Source: a virus
Virus record (IMG/VR): IMGVR_UViG_3300009001_000035
Coordinates: 1-35,825 of that record
Strand: one strand, 5' to 3'
Length of the DNA: 35,825 bases
Shown here: piece after piece, positions 16,535-27,700 of the stretch
Numbering within the stretch: position 1 is the stretch's first letter
Layout: every line of letters begins with the position of its first letter
Notes under the pieces: model-generated
What the model was told of the DNA's origin: nothing
Seen by the model: the letters and a program-made list of their open reading frames with translations, nothing else
Database searches by the model: none
Position numbers and translations under genes: made by a program

Positions 16535-17005
16535 ATGCCAACAAGTAATCAACCTGTACCACCAGATGCAGAAATTATATTTAGACAGTTTCTTTTAAAT
16601 CAAACTTCAATAACTAATTTAGTAAGCACAAGAGTTGCTACAAGATTACCAAGAGATGCTGAAATGCCATTTATAACTATACAAAGAGCTGGAGGTATTT
16701 TATTAAGACCAGGTAGTCAAGTACATGCACAATCTGCCATAATACCTGTTCAATGTTTTGCTGGTCAGTGGGGTGGAGATGGAAATACATCTGCACCTGA
16801 TTTTGGTAAAGCAATGGAAGTAGCTAATGAAGTAATAAAAGTATGTTTCAATACAGAAAACGAATATATCACAACATCAGAATCAACTACTAGAGCCAAA
16901 ATATATGGATTTGATATACCACAAATGCCTACAAGAGTTACAGAAGCATCTACAGGATTAGGTAGATATGATGTAGGTATTTCAATGATGTATAGAGCAG
17001 TTTAA
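16535..17005 (+). CDS. Tail terminator protein
   Basis: This 156-residue protein has the alpha/beta pattern of tail terminators (lambda gpU/HK97 gp11 type) that cap the tail tube at the neck. Evidence: the N-terminal helix PDAEIIFRQFLLNQ, RVATRLPRDAEMPFITIQRAG (about residues 34-54), a strand with the IPVQCFAG block (about 70-77), a helix GKAMEVANEVIKV and a final strand GLGRYDVGISMMYRAV. Its place after the neck genes and before the tail tube gene is standard. No strong SD is seen. Confidence 0.8.
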   Translation: MPTSNQPVPPDAEIIFRQFLLNQTSITNLVSTRVATRLPRDAEMPFITIQRAGGILLRPGSQVHAQSAIIPVQCFAGQWGGDGNTSAPDFGKAMEVANEVIKVCFNTENEYITTSESTTRAKIYGFDIPQMPTRVTEASTGLGRYDVGISMMYRAV

Positions 17006-17046
17006 ATACCACTACTTTTCAGAACATCATATAACATTTAAGTATT

Positions 17047-17379
17047 ATGTTTAACAATAAAGATAAACAAGAAGATTCTAAAGTAGAGATTAAGGTCAGT
17101 CCTTTGTTTACAAAGGCTAGTACAGTACGAGATACTGTTACTGGAATTACCTTTACTTCAGGAGCATGGGTCGAGGTTGAGGCGAAAGACGCTGAACGCC
17201 TACTCAATAATAATATGGATATATTCATTAAAAATGAGAAAGACGATACAGCACTTGACGAAGCTGATTCTACTGTGGAAGACGATGAAGCAGTAGAAGA
17301 TAATGAGGATACGATTGAAGAGTCTCACGATGAGACTATCTTCGAAGATAATAGTATCGGATTAGACGAGCAGGAGTAG
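17047..17379 (+). CDS. Small protein with strongly acidic C-terminal tail
   Basis: This 110-residue protein is not recognised. Residues about 12-57 look folded (a small beta domain with TVTGITFTSGAWVEVEAKD). Residues from about 65 to the end are almost entirely Asp, Glu, Ser and Thr, giving a long acidic disordered tail. It sits between the tail terminator and the tail tube gene and ends four bases before the tube start. A chaperone or assembly-guiding role is possible but only inferred from composition and place. Confidence 0.7.
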   Translation: MFNNKDKQEDSKVEIKVSPLFTKASTVRDTVTGITFTSGAWVEVEAKDAERLLNNNMDIFIKNEKDDTALDEADSTVEDDEAVEDNEDTIEESHDETIFEDNSIGLDEQE

Positions 17380-17383
17380 ATAA

Positions 17384-18037
17384 ATGGCTACATATACAAG
17401 TGGTGCAATTAATGAGGTATTAGTTGGTACTGGTGTTCTTTATGTTGGCAACAGAGCTTCCGTTTCTTTCCCAACAGATGACGGTGCAGGTGCTTTTCAA
17501 ACAGCAGCTGTAGCATCAGCAAACTGGAAAGACATTGGATATTCTGAAGATGGATGGACTCTCGAAATGGATAGAACTTTCGAGGACATTCTAGTCGCAG
17601 AAGAAATAGACCCAATTAAAACCATAAAAACTGCTCAGGAAGCAAGATTAATGGGTGAACTTTCACAAGCTTCACTCAAAAACCTTTCTTTTGCAATGGG
17701 ACAACTTGACAGTTATGTCAGCGAAGACGATTCAGACTTCGCATCAGGATATGACGTTGTCAAGGCACCTATTACTGACTCCTTTAGCGAAATGGCAGCA
17801 TTGCTAATCGCAGAAGGACCAGCAGGTGCAGATAGACACATACAGATGCCTAGAGTGGTATCAGTAGGTGCATTCTCAATGCAGCATGCAAAGGCACCAC
17901 AAAAAGTGGTAATTGCAACTGAGTTTAAGTTGTTAGTCCCTGATTCAACACTTAACGTTGGAGCAACAGGTGGTAAAAACCACCTCTTCAGAATTGTTGA
18001 TAACACTAACGACACAACAACATTTGATGTCAACTAA
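17384..18037 (+). CDS. Major tail protein (tail tube)
   Basis: This 217-residue protein forms the stacked hexamer rings of the tail tube. It is beta-rich: an N-terminal segment EVLVGTGVLYVGNRA (about residues 7-21), SANWKDIGYSEDGWTLEMDR (about 45-64), which is a hallmark of tube proteins, and later strands with KVVIATEFKLLVPD (about 174-187) and LFRIV near the end. Size and place before the tail chaperone pair and the tape measure are standard for siphoviruses. I see no Ig-like domain added at the C-terminus. Confidence 0.87.
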   Translation: MATYTSGAINEVLVGTGVLYVGNRASVSFPTDDGAGAFQTAAVASANWKDIGYSEDGWTLEMDRTFEDILVAEEIDPIKTIKTAQEARLMGELSQASLKNLSFAMGQLDSYVSEDDSDFASGYDVVKAPITDSFSEMAALLIAEGPAGADRHIQMPRVVSVGAFSMQHAKAPQKVVIATEFKLLVPDSTLNVGATGGKNHLFRIVDNTNDTTTFDVN

Positions 18038-18078
18038 AAGTTGAGATAGTATTAATTTACAAGAGGAGATAGGTCGGT

Positions 18079-18435
18079 ATGGTCGACAAAAAATATAAAG
18101 ACTTTGATGCTGCTTTGGATGAAGCAGAAAACAAAGCAATCGAATTTACAATATCAGGTACAGACTACGAATTACCTGGTCAACTACCAGCTAGAGTAGT
18201 TCTAACTCAAATGAGATTTATGGACGAATCTGGCGGACTTCCACAAAACTCATTACCAGAATGGTTAGAGTCATTAGTTGGTAAAGATAACTTAGATGAC
18301 ATGTTAGACAAAGGTGCTACATGGAATCAATTAGACCAGTTATTACAATGGTTGTTAACTGAATACGGAATTGCTGGTGACGGTGAAGAAGAAGTTGAAG
18401 TTGACGTCGATGGAGAAGAAGACCCAAAAGAATAG
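18079..18435 (+). CDS. Tail assembly chaperone, upstream frame (gpG-like)
   Basis: This 118-residue protein corresponds to the gpG-like member of the chaperone pair that binds the tape measure and feeds tube subunits. It has an N-terminal beta region (residues 20-42, KAIEFTISGTDYELPGQLPAR), a helical bundle (45-100, including LDQLLQWLLTEYGI) and an acidic tail ending in EEDPKE. AGAGGAGAT at about 18060-18068 lies upstream. The end of the gene holds the slippery heptamer CCCAAAA, so some ribosomes shift into the -1 frame and continue into the next frame. The stop is TAG at 18433-18435. Confidence 0.85.
   Translation: MVDKKYKDFDAALDEAENKAIEFTISGTDYELPGQLPARVVLTQMRFMDESGGLPQNSLPEWLESLVGKDNLDDMLDKGATWNQLDQLLQWLLTEYGIAGDGEEEVEVDVDGEEDPKE
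18423..18429 (+). promoter_or_regulatory. -1 ribosomal frameshift site (C CCA AAA)
   Basis: In the gpG frame the codons are CCA AAA, preceded by C, which exactly matches the X XXY YYZ slippery pattern: both tRNAs can re-pair one base back as CCC and AAA. The shifted frame stays open through the gpG stop and enters the downstream ORF. Six bases after the heptamer, GCTTCAA (18436-18442) can pair with TTGAAGC (18475-18481), a 7-bp stem at a spacing suitable for stimulating the shift. Programmed frameshifting at this locus is known in lambda and many siphoviruses. Confidence 0.83.
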
Positions 18436-18446
18436 GCTTCAATCTT

Positions 18447-18779
18447 ATGGACGTAGTCTATGATTGGAATAAACTTGAAGCAGATTTTTTAAGATGGTAT
18501 AAAGTAGAAAATCCCTTAGAAGTAACTTGGAGGAGATTCTTATTACTACTAAGTGGTTTACCTATGGATAAATCTTTATTCTTTGCTCCTTACTACGAAG
18601 CAATGATGGAAGATGAAGAATATTCACCTAGAGAACGAGGTAGTTCCAAATCTGATTATAAAAAAGAATTAGACATGAAAGCCAACAGAAGAGGTAGACC
18701 TCGTAGTACAATAAGTTTAGACCAATTCCTTGCTCAGTCGGATGGTCTCGGTGCTAAAACAAATTTAAACGATATTTAA
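18447..18779 (+). CDS. Tail assembly chaperone, downstream frame (gpT-like, made by frameshift)
   Basis: This ORF is in the -1 frame relative to the gpG gene. It is probably read mainly as an extension of it: shifting at 18429 gives a 233-residue fusion made of the first 117 gpG residues plus 116 more. No strong ribosome-binding site precedes the ATG at 18447, which fits. The product resembles gpT-like chaperones: NPLEVTWRRFLLLLSGLPMD (about residues 22-41 of the ORF) is the typical WRRFLLLLxGLP pattern, followed by an acidic segment and a basic one. The fused form would bind the tape measure, and gpG alone the tube protein. Confidence 0.82.
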   Translation: MDVVYDWNKLEADFLRWYKVENPLEVTWRRFLLLLSGLPMDKSLFFAPYYEAMMEDEEYSPRERGSSKSDYKKELDMKANRRGRPRSTISLDQFLAQSDGLGAKTNLNDI

Positions 18780-18791
18780 ATAGGTAATTAA

Positions 18792-21700
18792 ATGGCAACA
18801 AAATCTGCTTTTTCCCTTAAGGGTGATATACAGTTATTCTTTTCTGATGCAACTCTTAAGAAAGCAAATCAACAGATAGCTCAAACAGCTGCAAGAATAC
18901 AAGGTAGAACTCAAAATGTTAATAGAAGCCTTGCTTCATTAGCAGGTAATGTTGGTACAACATTTGGTTTAGTTGCTGCTGGTTTTGGTGCCAGTGCCAT
19001 GGCAGCAGGTAAATTTGAAGAATCATTTGTTGCTGTTAAGAAAACATTAAACATAGCTGGAGATGCAAAAAAAGTAGAAACAGCTTTTAACTCTATTGCT
19101 AAATCATTATTAGAACTTACTAGAATATCTCCTGTCACAGCACAAGAATTAAATCAAATAGCAGCTGTTGGTGGTCAGTTAGGTATAGCTGCAAATGACA
19201 TTGTTAAGTTTACTCAAGTAATTCAAAAACTTACAATAGCAACAAACTTAGGTGCAGAAGACGCTGCACTTGCTATGGCTCGTTTGCAAGAAATAACAGG
19301 AAGAGGTGTAAATGAATTAGATAACTTGGGTGCTACATTAGTAGATTTAGGTAACAACTTTGCTGCAACTGAATCTGAAATTACTAATGCATCACTCCAG
19401 ATTGCTACAGCTACATCACAAGTTTCAGGAAATCTTAATAACGCAGCTGTAGACGCACTTGCATTCTCGACTGCCCTAAGAGCAATAGGTCAGCCAGCAC
19501 AGGCAGGTGCTACAGCAATTGTAAGACTCATGACAGATATGAGTCAAGCAGTAGTACAAGGTGGTGAAGACTTAGATTTATTTGCTAAAACTGCTGGAAT
19601 GTCATCTGGAGAATTTAGAAAATTATTCGGAGTAGATTCAACCAAAGCAATAGCTTTATTTGTTAAAGGACTAGACCAATCAAACATAGCTGGTATGTCA
19701 AACATAGAAGTTATGGAAAGACTTGGCTTGAGTCAAGTTAGAACTAGAAAAGCAATATTAGGATTATCTAAAGCTCACGAAACTTTATTTGAAGCAATAG
19801 ATACTGCAAACAATGCATTCGTTGAAAATACAGCACTTAACTTAGAAGCAGAAAGAAGATACGACACTCTTTATTCAAAAATACAACAGTTAAAAAACAT
19901 TGCACAAGCTGGAATAATAGATTTTTCACAAGATAACAATTCATTAGAATATGCAAAATCTACAGTAGAAACATTAACAAATCTAACTCAGGTAACTATG
20001 GATAATCTAAGTAGAATTATTAAGGTTATTGTTCCAGTTACAGGAACGCTATTTACATTAAGAACAGTTTTTAGTTTAATTGAAAAAAATACTGCAAACA
20101 TGGCGGCTAATTTAGGATTGGTTGACACATCTATGAAAGGTATAGGTAGTGCTTCTAAGGCTTTGAATAGTGTTGGTTTTGCTTTAGGAAGTGGTGGTGC
20201 TATTTCAGAAGAAGATGTAGAAACATTTGGAATGGATTTGTATAAAGGTGGAAGAATTACTACTGGAGATAGAATTAGACAAGCCATACCTAGTATATTT
20301 GGAAAAATTACAGGTTTTTCAACTGGTTCAGATAAAAGACAAGCTGACATAACTAGACAATCTTTCTTTGCAAGCAGAAGAGGTGCTGATGCTTTCATGC
20401 AAAACAAAGTCGACCAAATAGTTGACTTTAGAGGTCAAGATTTGGAAGGTTATGTTGACACTTTAGCAAATTTAGGTATAGAAACAGATGAACTTGCAGA
20501 AGCAATGTCTGAAACAAATGTAGCTATTAGAGCAGGTAAATTATTTATGGAAAAATCTATGGAGATAGCACATAATATGCTTGCAAATACAGGGATAGTA
20601 GGAGGAGATTATTCAGCATTTCCAAATCTTCAAAAAGCATTGCAAGGAAATAAATTAACAGATTTGGAACCTAATCAAATAATAAGTAAAGGACTTATAG
20701 ATTTAGACAAATACTCTCCTGAAGAAATTTTCAAAGCACGCCAAAGCATAGTTTTAGAACAGATTGATAATGCAACTTCAGGAGCTAAAACTGCTGACCC
20801 ATCGTTAGTTCAAAATTTCATAAGACAAATAAACTACTCAATATTTAATATGTACTCTGATTTAGAAGCATATTTTGCAGAAGGATTAAAAGCAAAAGTA
20901 CAAGCTATGAACATGGCATTGTTTCAAAGGCCAATTAATCCAATGGAACAAATAGGTTTAATAAGTAGAAGATTAGGTGTGGAACCAGACATGGTAGCAG
21001 GAACAGCTTCTGGTGTAGGAGCATCATATCCAGGTGGTTTTGACTTAGGACCAGATATGAGTATAGGGCCTTCATTAACTAAAGCACAAAGATTATTGAC
21101 ACTAGGTTTTGGACCAAATAACCAACAGGAAGAAATTGAAAAAGATTTAATAAAAATGGCAGAACAGTTTATCGGTGAAAGTACACTTGATTTACGAAAA
21201 CGAAATTATTTTGAAACTGCATTCAAAGGAATAGGTTTTGCAAACAACACTAGCAAAGATGTCTTAGGCATGAACCAAGCCATGGATACTGGTAATGCAA
21301 GACTTCTAAGTCTTATTAATCGGGTAGGTATTCAAGCATTACAACCTGAAGACTTTATGCAATCAGACGGAGAAGGATTTAGACTCACAGAAGCAACTGA
21401 TATTCCTTTAAGTATAAAAAAATTAGGTGAAGACGCAACTAAACAATATTTAGAAATGATACAACAAGGAGGGTTCTTTCCATTAATGGGAGATGAAGTT
21501 CAGTTCCACATTAAGAGATTAATGTCTGAATCTCAAATGTTTGTAAATAATTTACAAAATAAATTAGGAGCTATATTCAAAAAAGCTGCTGATGTTTTTG
21601 GACCAGTAATTACTAAGAGCCTTGATTTTATACAATTCCAAGGTCTGCGTTTAGTTGAATTTTTTGAAAATTTAGATAATAAAGTATTTAACAAATTAAG

Positions 21701-24700
21701 AAATAATTTACAAGAGTATGCAATAAATAATGTTGCAGCATTATCAAGCGTAACTTCAGTAGGAGATGCAAAGATAACTGACCCTCTTACTAGAAGTATA
21801 TTAGGTAAATCAATTGTAAGTCCAAGTGGTGTATCAAATGAAGCAGATGGTTGGATAAATCTTTTAAATGATAGAACAGAAAAATTTACTATGCTTCAAC
21901 GATTCGATGAAATGCTTAAAGAATACAATCAAGATTCCACAATTGTTACAGATTTCTATACACAATTAAGAAGTCGAGGATATCCACAAAGTCCAAATGT
22001 ATTACCTCCTGGAGTTTTGGGTGAATTGAGAAGTGAATTACCTGGACAAATGTTTAATAACATGGTTATGCGTCAGTTTGATGATATGGAACCAAAAGGA
22101 TTAGACATGAACGAGTTAGTCAGTAGGTTTAACATGCAGATGCGTGGAGGCATGGGTGCTTTTGGTAGTATTTCATTTAAAGGTAAGGTATTTCAAGAAA
22201 GTTTTAGCAAGATAGACACAATAGGTCTCAATTTAAGATTACTATTTAATACACTAAAAGACAAAGTAGCTCCATTATTTACATTTGTTAAAGATATAGC
22301 TTCTGCTCATTATTTACTTGATGCAAGTCAATTTAGTTTAATAGAAACAGTAACTCAAGAAGCTGAAAAATATAAAAGAGAATATTTAGGTGCATTAGAA
22401 AATGTATTTGAAGCTGGAAGAGGTCCATCAGCATTACTACCAGGAATTCCTAGTCCTTTACAAACAAAACCATATGCTCAATATGGAAGCCCTTTACAGC
22501 TTGATGCTGAAGGTAAACCAAAAGCAACTAGAATTTCTGGAATGAGTACTTTTGGTGGTATTAAAAGTCTTGGATTAAAAGATGGTGAAGTATTTGACAG
22601 GCCTGAAATACAGCCATCAGTAGGTGACTTTATTGTCGACTTAATGGGTACTCAGTTAACATTAGATGATGATATACCTTATCTTAATACTTTAAAAAAA
22701 TCACCTGATTTTCCAGCAGCTGCTGCAAAAATAAAGAAATTTAAAGCTGACTTTGAAAACCAAATAATAAATTTTGGAGAATATGTTGAACTTATAAAAG
22801 ATATACAAATAGAAATATTTAGAGCAGTACCAGAATCAGTTATGGATATTGCACCATTAGATTGGGCTAGTACTAATCGTAAATTAATTGAGGAAAATTA
22901 TGAACAAAGTGGTTTTGTAACTACTAGAAGTGGAGAAGAGTCTAAAGTACTAGGTCAAAAATTTAGACTTGGTGATTTATACATCCCTAATACAAACTCT
23001 GAGCAAGCAAGAAGAGAAGACTTTATTACTATGTTCCCAGAGCAATTCCTAGACCAAAGGTTTGCTCCTGATGATTCTCAAACTTCTACACCAATGAGAG
23101 GTGTTTATGGAACAAATCAAACAATTCTCAAGTATCAAGATACTATAAACGAATTTTATGCAAAAATAAGTGACGGTATAACAAGATTTGCTGACACTAT
23201 AAGAATGAAAATGCCAGCTATATCTGAAGGATTGAAGAAATTTACAGATAGATTGTTTAATTTTGCTGTTATGTTAGACCAAACTTTTAGAAAAATAGGT
23301 CAATCAATTGAAGAATTCCTACAAAACTTAGTTACTAGAATTGGTGAATCTCAAGTTGTTAAGGGAGTTGGAGAACGTGTATCAAGCTTTATTGGTGGTT
23401 TTAAGAAAGTAGGTGCACAAAAAGATTACAACGACTTATTAAAATCAGAAATAAAACTGCAAAATGTAATTAATAAAATATTAAGAAAAAGAGAGACTTC
23501 TCAAGTTAGACTCGGAGACTTAATTAAAAGAGAAGGTACACAAGAACTATTATCTGCAAGTTCTGTTAAAGGTGTATCTGATAAGCAAAACATAGATAAT
23601 TTACTAGATTCAATATATGGTACTAGTGGAGAAGGATTCTTTGGTAAACAAGCCAATAGGAAGAGAAGAGGTATTGCAGTTGGTGGTGGCCTTGAACAGG
23701 TAAACGAAGTTGTCGCATTATTACAAAGTTCTGATGATTTCTTTGTTGATTATAAAACTAGAGCTGGTGAAACAATAGAGCTTAATCAGTCAATGCTTAA
23801 GTCATTTACAGTGTTATCTTCAAAAGTAGGTAGATTTACTGCAGTATTATTAGGTATGATTAAAGCATTTAGCTTACTAGGTGTCGCTTACTTAGTAGTA
23901 GCACCATTAGTCAAGATGTTCTCTAAGATTGGTGCTCAATCAAGAGGTGCTAAAGAATTTACTAATACATTAAGAGAAGTAACTGATGGAATGCTTGAGT
24001 ATAGGGTTGAGTTATTTAAGTTATCTGAAGCAGAAAAACTTAGAGCTGACCAAGCAAAGGTTATAGGTGGAACTACAAGTGAAGCCTATGAATCAATAGT
24101 TGATTATATAGATAAACAAAACAAGGCACTTACTAATCAAAGAAAACAAATGTCACAGACATTGGGTACTTCTTTCTTAGAAAATATAGCTGAAAACTTA
24201 TTAGGTTCTCCACAAGATAACTTCTTCTTCAAAGGTGCTGGTGGCCCTGGCTCTTACATTGACAGTGTCATATCACAACTAGCAACTGGTAGAAATCTTA
24301 CTGAAGATATGGTTAGAAAGCAAATTGCTGAACCAATAGGTAATGCTTTATACAATGTGCTTGAAAGTGGTGAGATACCAACAATAGGTGAAATATTTAA
24401 TCAAGTACTATTTACAGAACAACCTAGTCCAACAAATATGGGTGAATTATCTGGATTCTTTACTGGCTTTACTAGGGAATTCCTTGAAAAGTCTGGTGTA
24501 GAAAAATCAACAGATGATGCATTCCTTTTCTTTAATGAAATATTCCAGAATGCTTTAGTAGAAGGCATTTTTGAATCACAAAAACTTAGCGCAGAAGAAA
24601 TAGCAAGAATGGGACAACAGGCTGGTGGTGACCCATTTGGTGCTGCTTTAGGTGGATTGTTGTTTGGTGAAGGCGGAATAGCCAACATGAATGACACTGA

Positions 24701-27700
24701 AATTAAAAAAGACATAAGAGATAGATTAGGAGCAGGTGCTAATTTTGGAGCTATATATGGAGACTTACTTGGTGAAGTAAATCAGAGCATAGCAAAAGTA
24801 ATAAATGACTATACAGGTAGAGGTACAAAAGGTACAGACTTCTTTGCAGAATTAGGTGAAGGAGATTTCTCATCAATAGGAGCAGGTGCAGTACAACAAG
24901 CTTTCTTAAGCGAAATATCTAAACAAATTAGAGCTACAACACCTAACGCTACTGATGCACAAGTAGGTCAAGCTATGGTTGAGTTCCTATCGTTCTATGA
25001 AACAGTAGGAGCAATGACAGGAGTAGCTTTAGGAACTGTAAGTGAACTACCACAATTATTAGAAAAAATAAGTCCTGACGCACCAATGTTCCAACCATTG
25101 ATGCAAATGCTTCAAACAAGAATACAGGAATTAGAACAGGCTGGTTATGTAACAGCTGACCAAATGTTTGATGCACAAGGTAACTTTAATGACATGTTCA
25201 AACTCTTTAATGAAGGTATGGGCAAGATTGAGAAAGAAACCATTGCAGATGTAAAAGCATTAAATAACACATTGGGTATTACTGCTCAAATGAGTGCAAA
25301 ACTTGCAATTAAGATGAGCGAATCATTTAAGAAGATGCGTAGTGAAATATCACTATTTGGTAAAGAAGTTCAACAACAACAATTTACTAGAAGAACACTA
25401 GGTGACTTGATAAATGATTTCGTACAAGCAGGAAATTTACAAGACAAATTAGAAAGCGATGTATCTAAATTAAGACTTCAAGGTTATCAAATGCTTGCAG
25501 ACAGAGTACTAAGTCTTGGACCTGGTGGTGCAGACTTAGCAAAGAGGTTCTTAAACGACTCAGTAGCTGCAGTAGCTGCCGAATCACAATTAAGAACTAT
25601 AGCTCCATCTGATGCAACAGCATTAGGTGTAACAAGTCCATTAGAAGACGACAAAGACTTTATGGCCAAGATGAAAGCAGCAGGTATGAATGTTGTTAAA
25701 GGACTTACAGAAGGAATAGAATCTGGTTATCAAGAAATATTAAATACATTTACAAACTTAGGTGAAGCTATAATTGAAAAATTAGCAATAGCATTAGATT
25801 TAGGTTCTCCTTCTAAAGCTACAGAGTATCAAGCTAGGATGGTTTTAAAAGGTCTACAATTACCTGCTCAAAAAAGTCCTGAGAGAACAGCTCTTTTAAA
25901 TACTTATGAAAAGCTAGGACAAGAAATACCTTCTAGCATTGCTAAAGGTATTCAAAATACTTCTAACTTATTAAACCCACTTCTCAATCCTCAAAACCCA
26001 TCTGGTAATCCAGACCAATCACTTATACCTGGAGCACCTGGTATTGGTAGAGGTGGTAAAGTAGGCCCACCAACAGCGTATAAAAGTAACTTCAATATTG
26101 GAGAGGGATACTACTCAGGTGGTATGTATTTTGACAGTGAAAAACTTGAAGCTATTTTTAGTAAGTTTGGTGCTAACTTCAGTATGTTTGTTGGAACACA
26201 AACAAATATACAAAATAAGCTAGATACAATAGTTGCAAATATTTACAACAATGCTACAGATAACATCACACAGATGCAAGAAGCATGGGGTATGGTTACT
26301 TCATTAACTAACGCAGAAAGACAATACAACTCATCAATACTTGGTGTTTTTAATGCTAAACAATCTCTAGCTAAAACTCTTAGGGAGGAAGCTTCACTAA
26401 CTGACAGAATTGCAGATACTAAAGAAAGATTAGACAAACTAGAAATTGAAGGTAAAAAAGGTAATATAACTGTCAAAGAGCGTGTTGGAATACTACAACA
26501 ACTTTTAAGTTTAAGAGAAATGGAAAAGAAAGCTGCTGGTGAATATGATGCTAGAACTGCTTTAAGTATTCAGCAAAAAGAACAAGAAGTTGCAAACATG
26601 GCTCTCATGTTTGACAGAGGTGTAATTACTCAATTAGATTTTCAAGCAGCACAAGAAGAGTTATCTGAACTTAAAGGTGAGTTTAAATCTGATGAAGATA
26701 AAGAACTATTTTTCTTACAACTTGCTGATGCTGAAGCAGAATATAAGAAAACAGTTGAAGACGCTAAGAAAGTAGACCAAAGTTTAATTTCAACTAGAGA
26801 AGAATATTTAACACTTCTTGATGAGCAAGAAAGAAAATCAGCTGAAGTAACAGTATCTCAAGATGGATACAGGGCTTCTTTAGAAAATGTAGTAACAACA
26901 AATATGGCTCTTAATATGGAGATACTTAAGTTTAATGAACAGGCTGGTCTTTATGCAGAAGAGTTAGCAAAGATTAAAGGTGCGTATGGTGAAGTTACTG
27001 ACGAAGTAAACAACTTATTTAATGCTGTTGAGAGATATCACAATTCACTAGGAAAAATTGGAATTGATTCAGCTACCGCTATAGGAGTAGCTTCTGGTGG
27101 TGATGATTTATCAGAAGAAGTTACTGCTAAAGCAGTAGAAGAAGAATTGAAACAAGAAGCTGCTGACCAAATATCAAATCAAGCCAAAACTTCTGTTACC
27201 ACATTCCAAGGTTTTGGAGATATGATTGCAAGTCAGCTAGATGCATTTAAACTTGGAGAGTACTTTACTGAATTATTAAATCAAGGTTCCAAAGGTGCAT
27301 TAATTGCTGATGATGCTTTTCTACAATCCATAATAGATGAATCTCAACAACCAGGTTATACTGTCAACAAGTATGGTTATCCTACATTTGGTCCTACATC
27401 TGATGAAAAAGATAGATTCTTAGAGGATGATTCACAAATATTAGGTTATCAAAAACGACTAGACTATTCAAACGCTGAAAGAATGTTTTTACAAAATATG
27501 GAAGCATTTGTTGAAAGTATTGGTATAAACCTAGAAAGAAATGCTGCAGGTATATATGAATACACACAATCTAACTTAGACTTTGTAGCAGAAAATTTAC
27601 CAGCTGCTTATTCAGAAATGGATATATTAGGATTTATGGATGTATTAAATAAGACTAATATGTTTAGAACTACATCTAACTTATTCCCAGAAGCTGATGT

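Noticed and set aside
19988-20407. 139-codon open frame on the minus strand inside the tape measure gene
   Set aside because: It is opposite a strongly supported gene, has no recognisable domain and no own ribosome-binding site; a codon-bias shadow.
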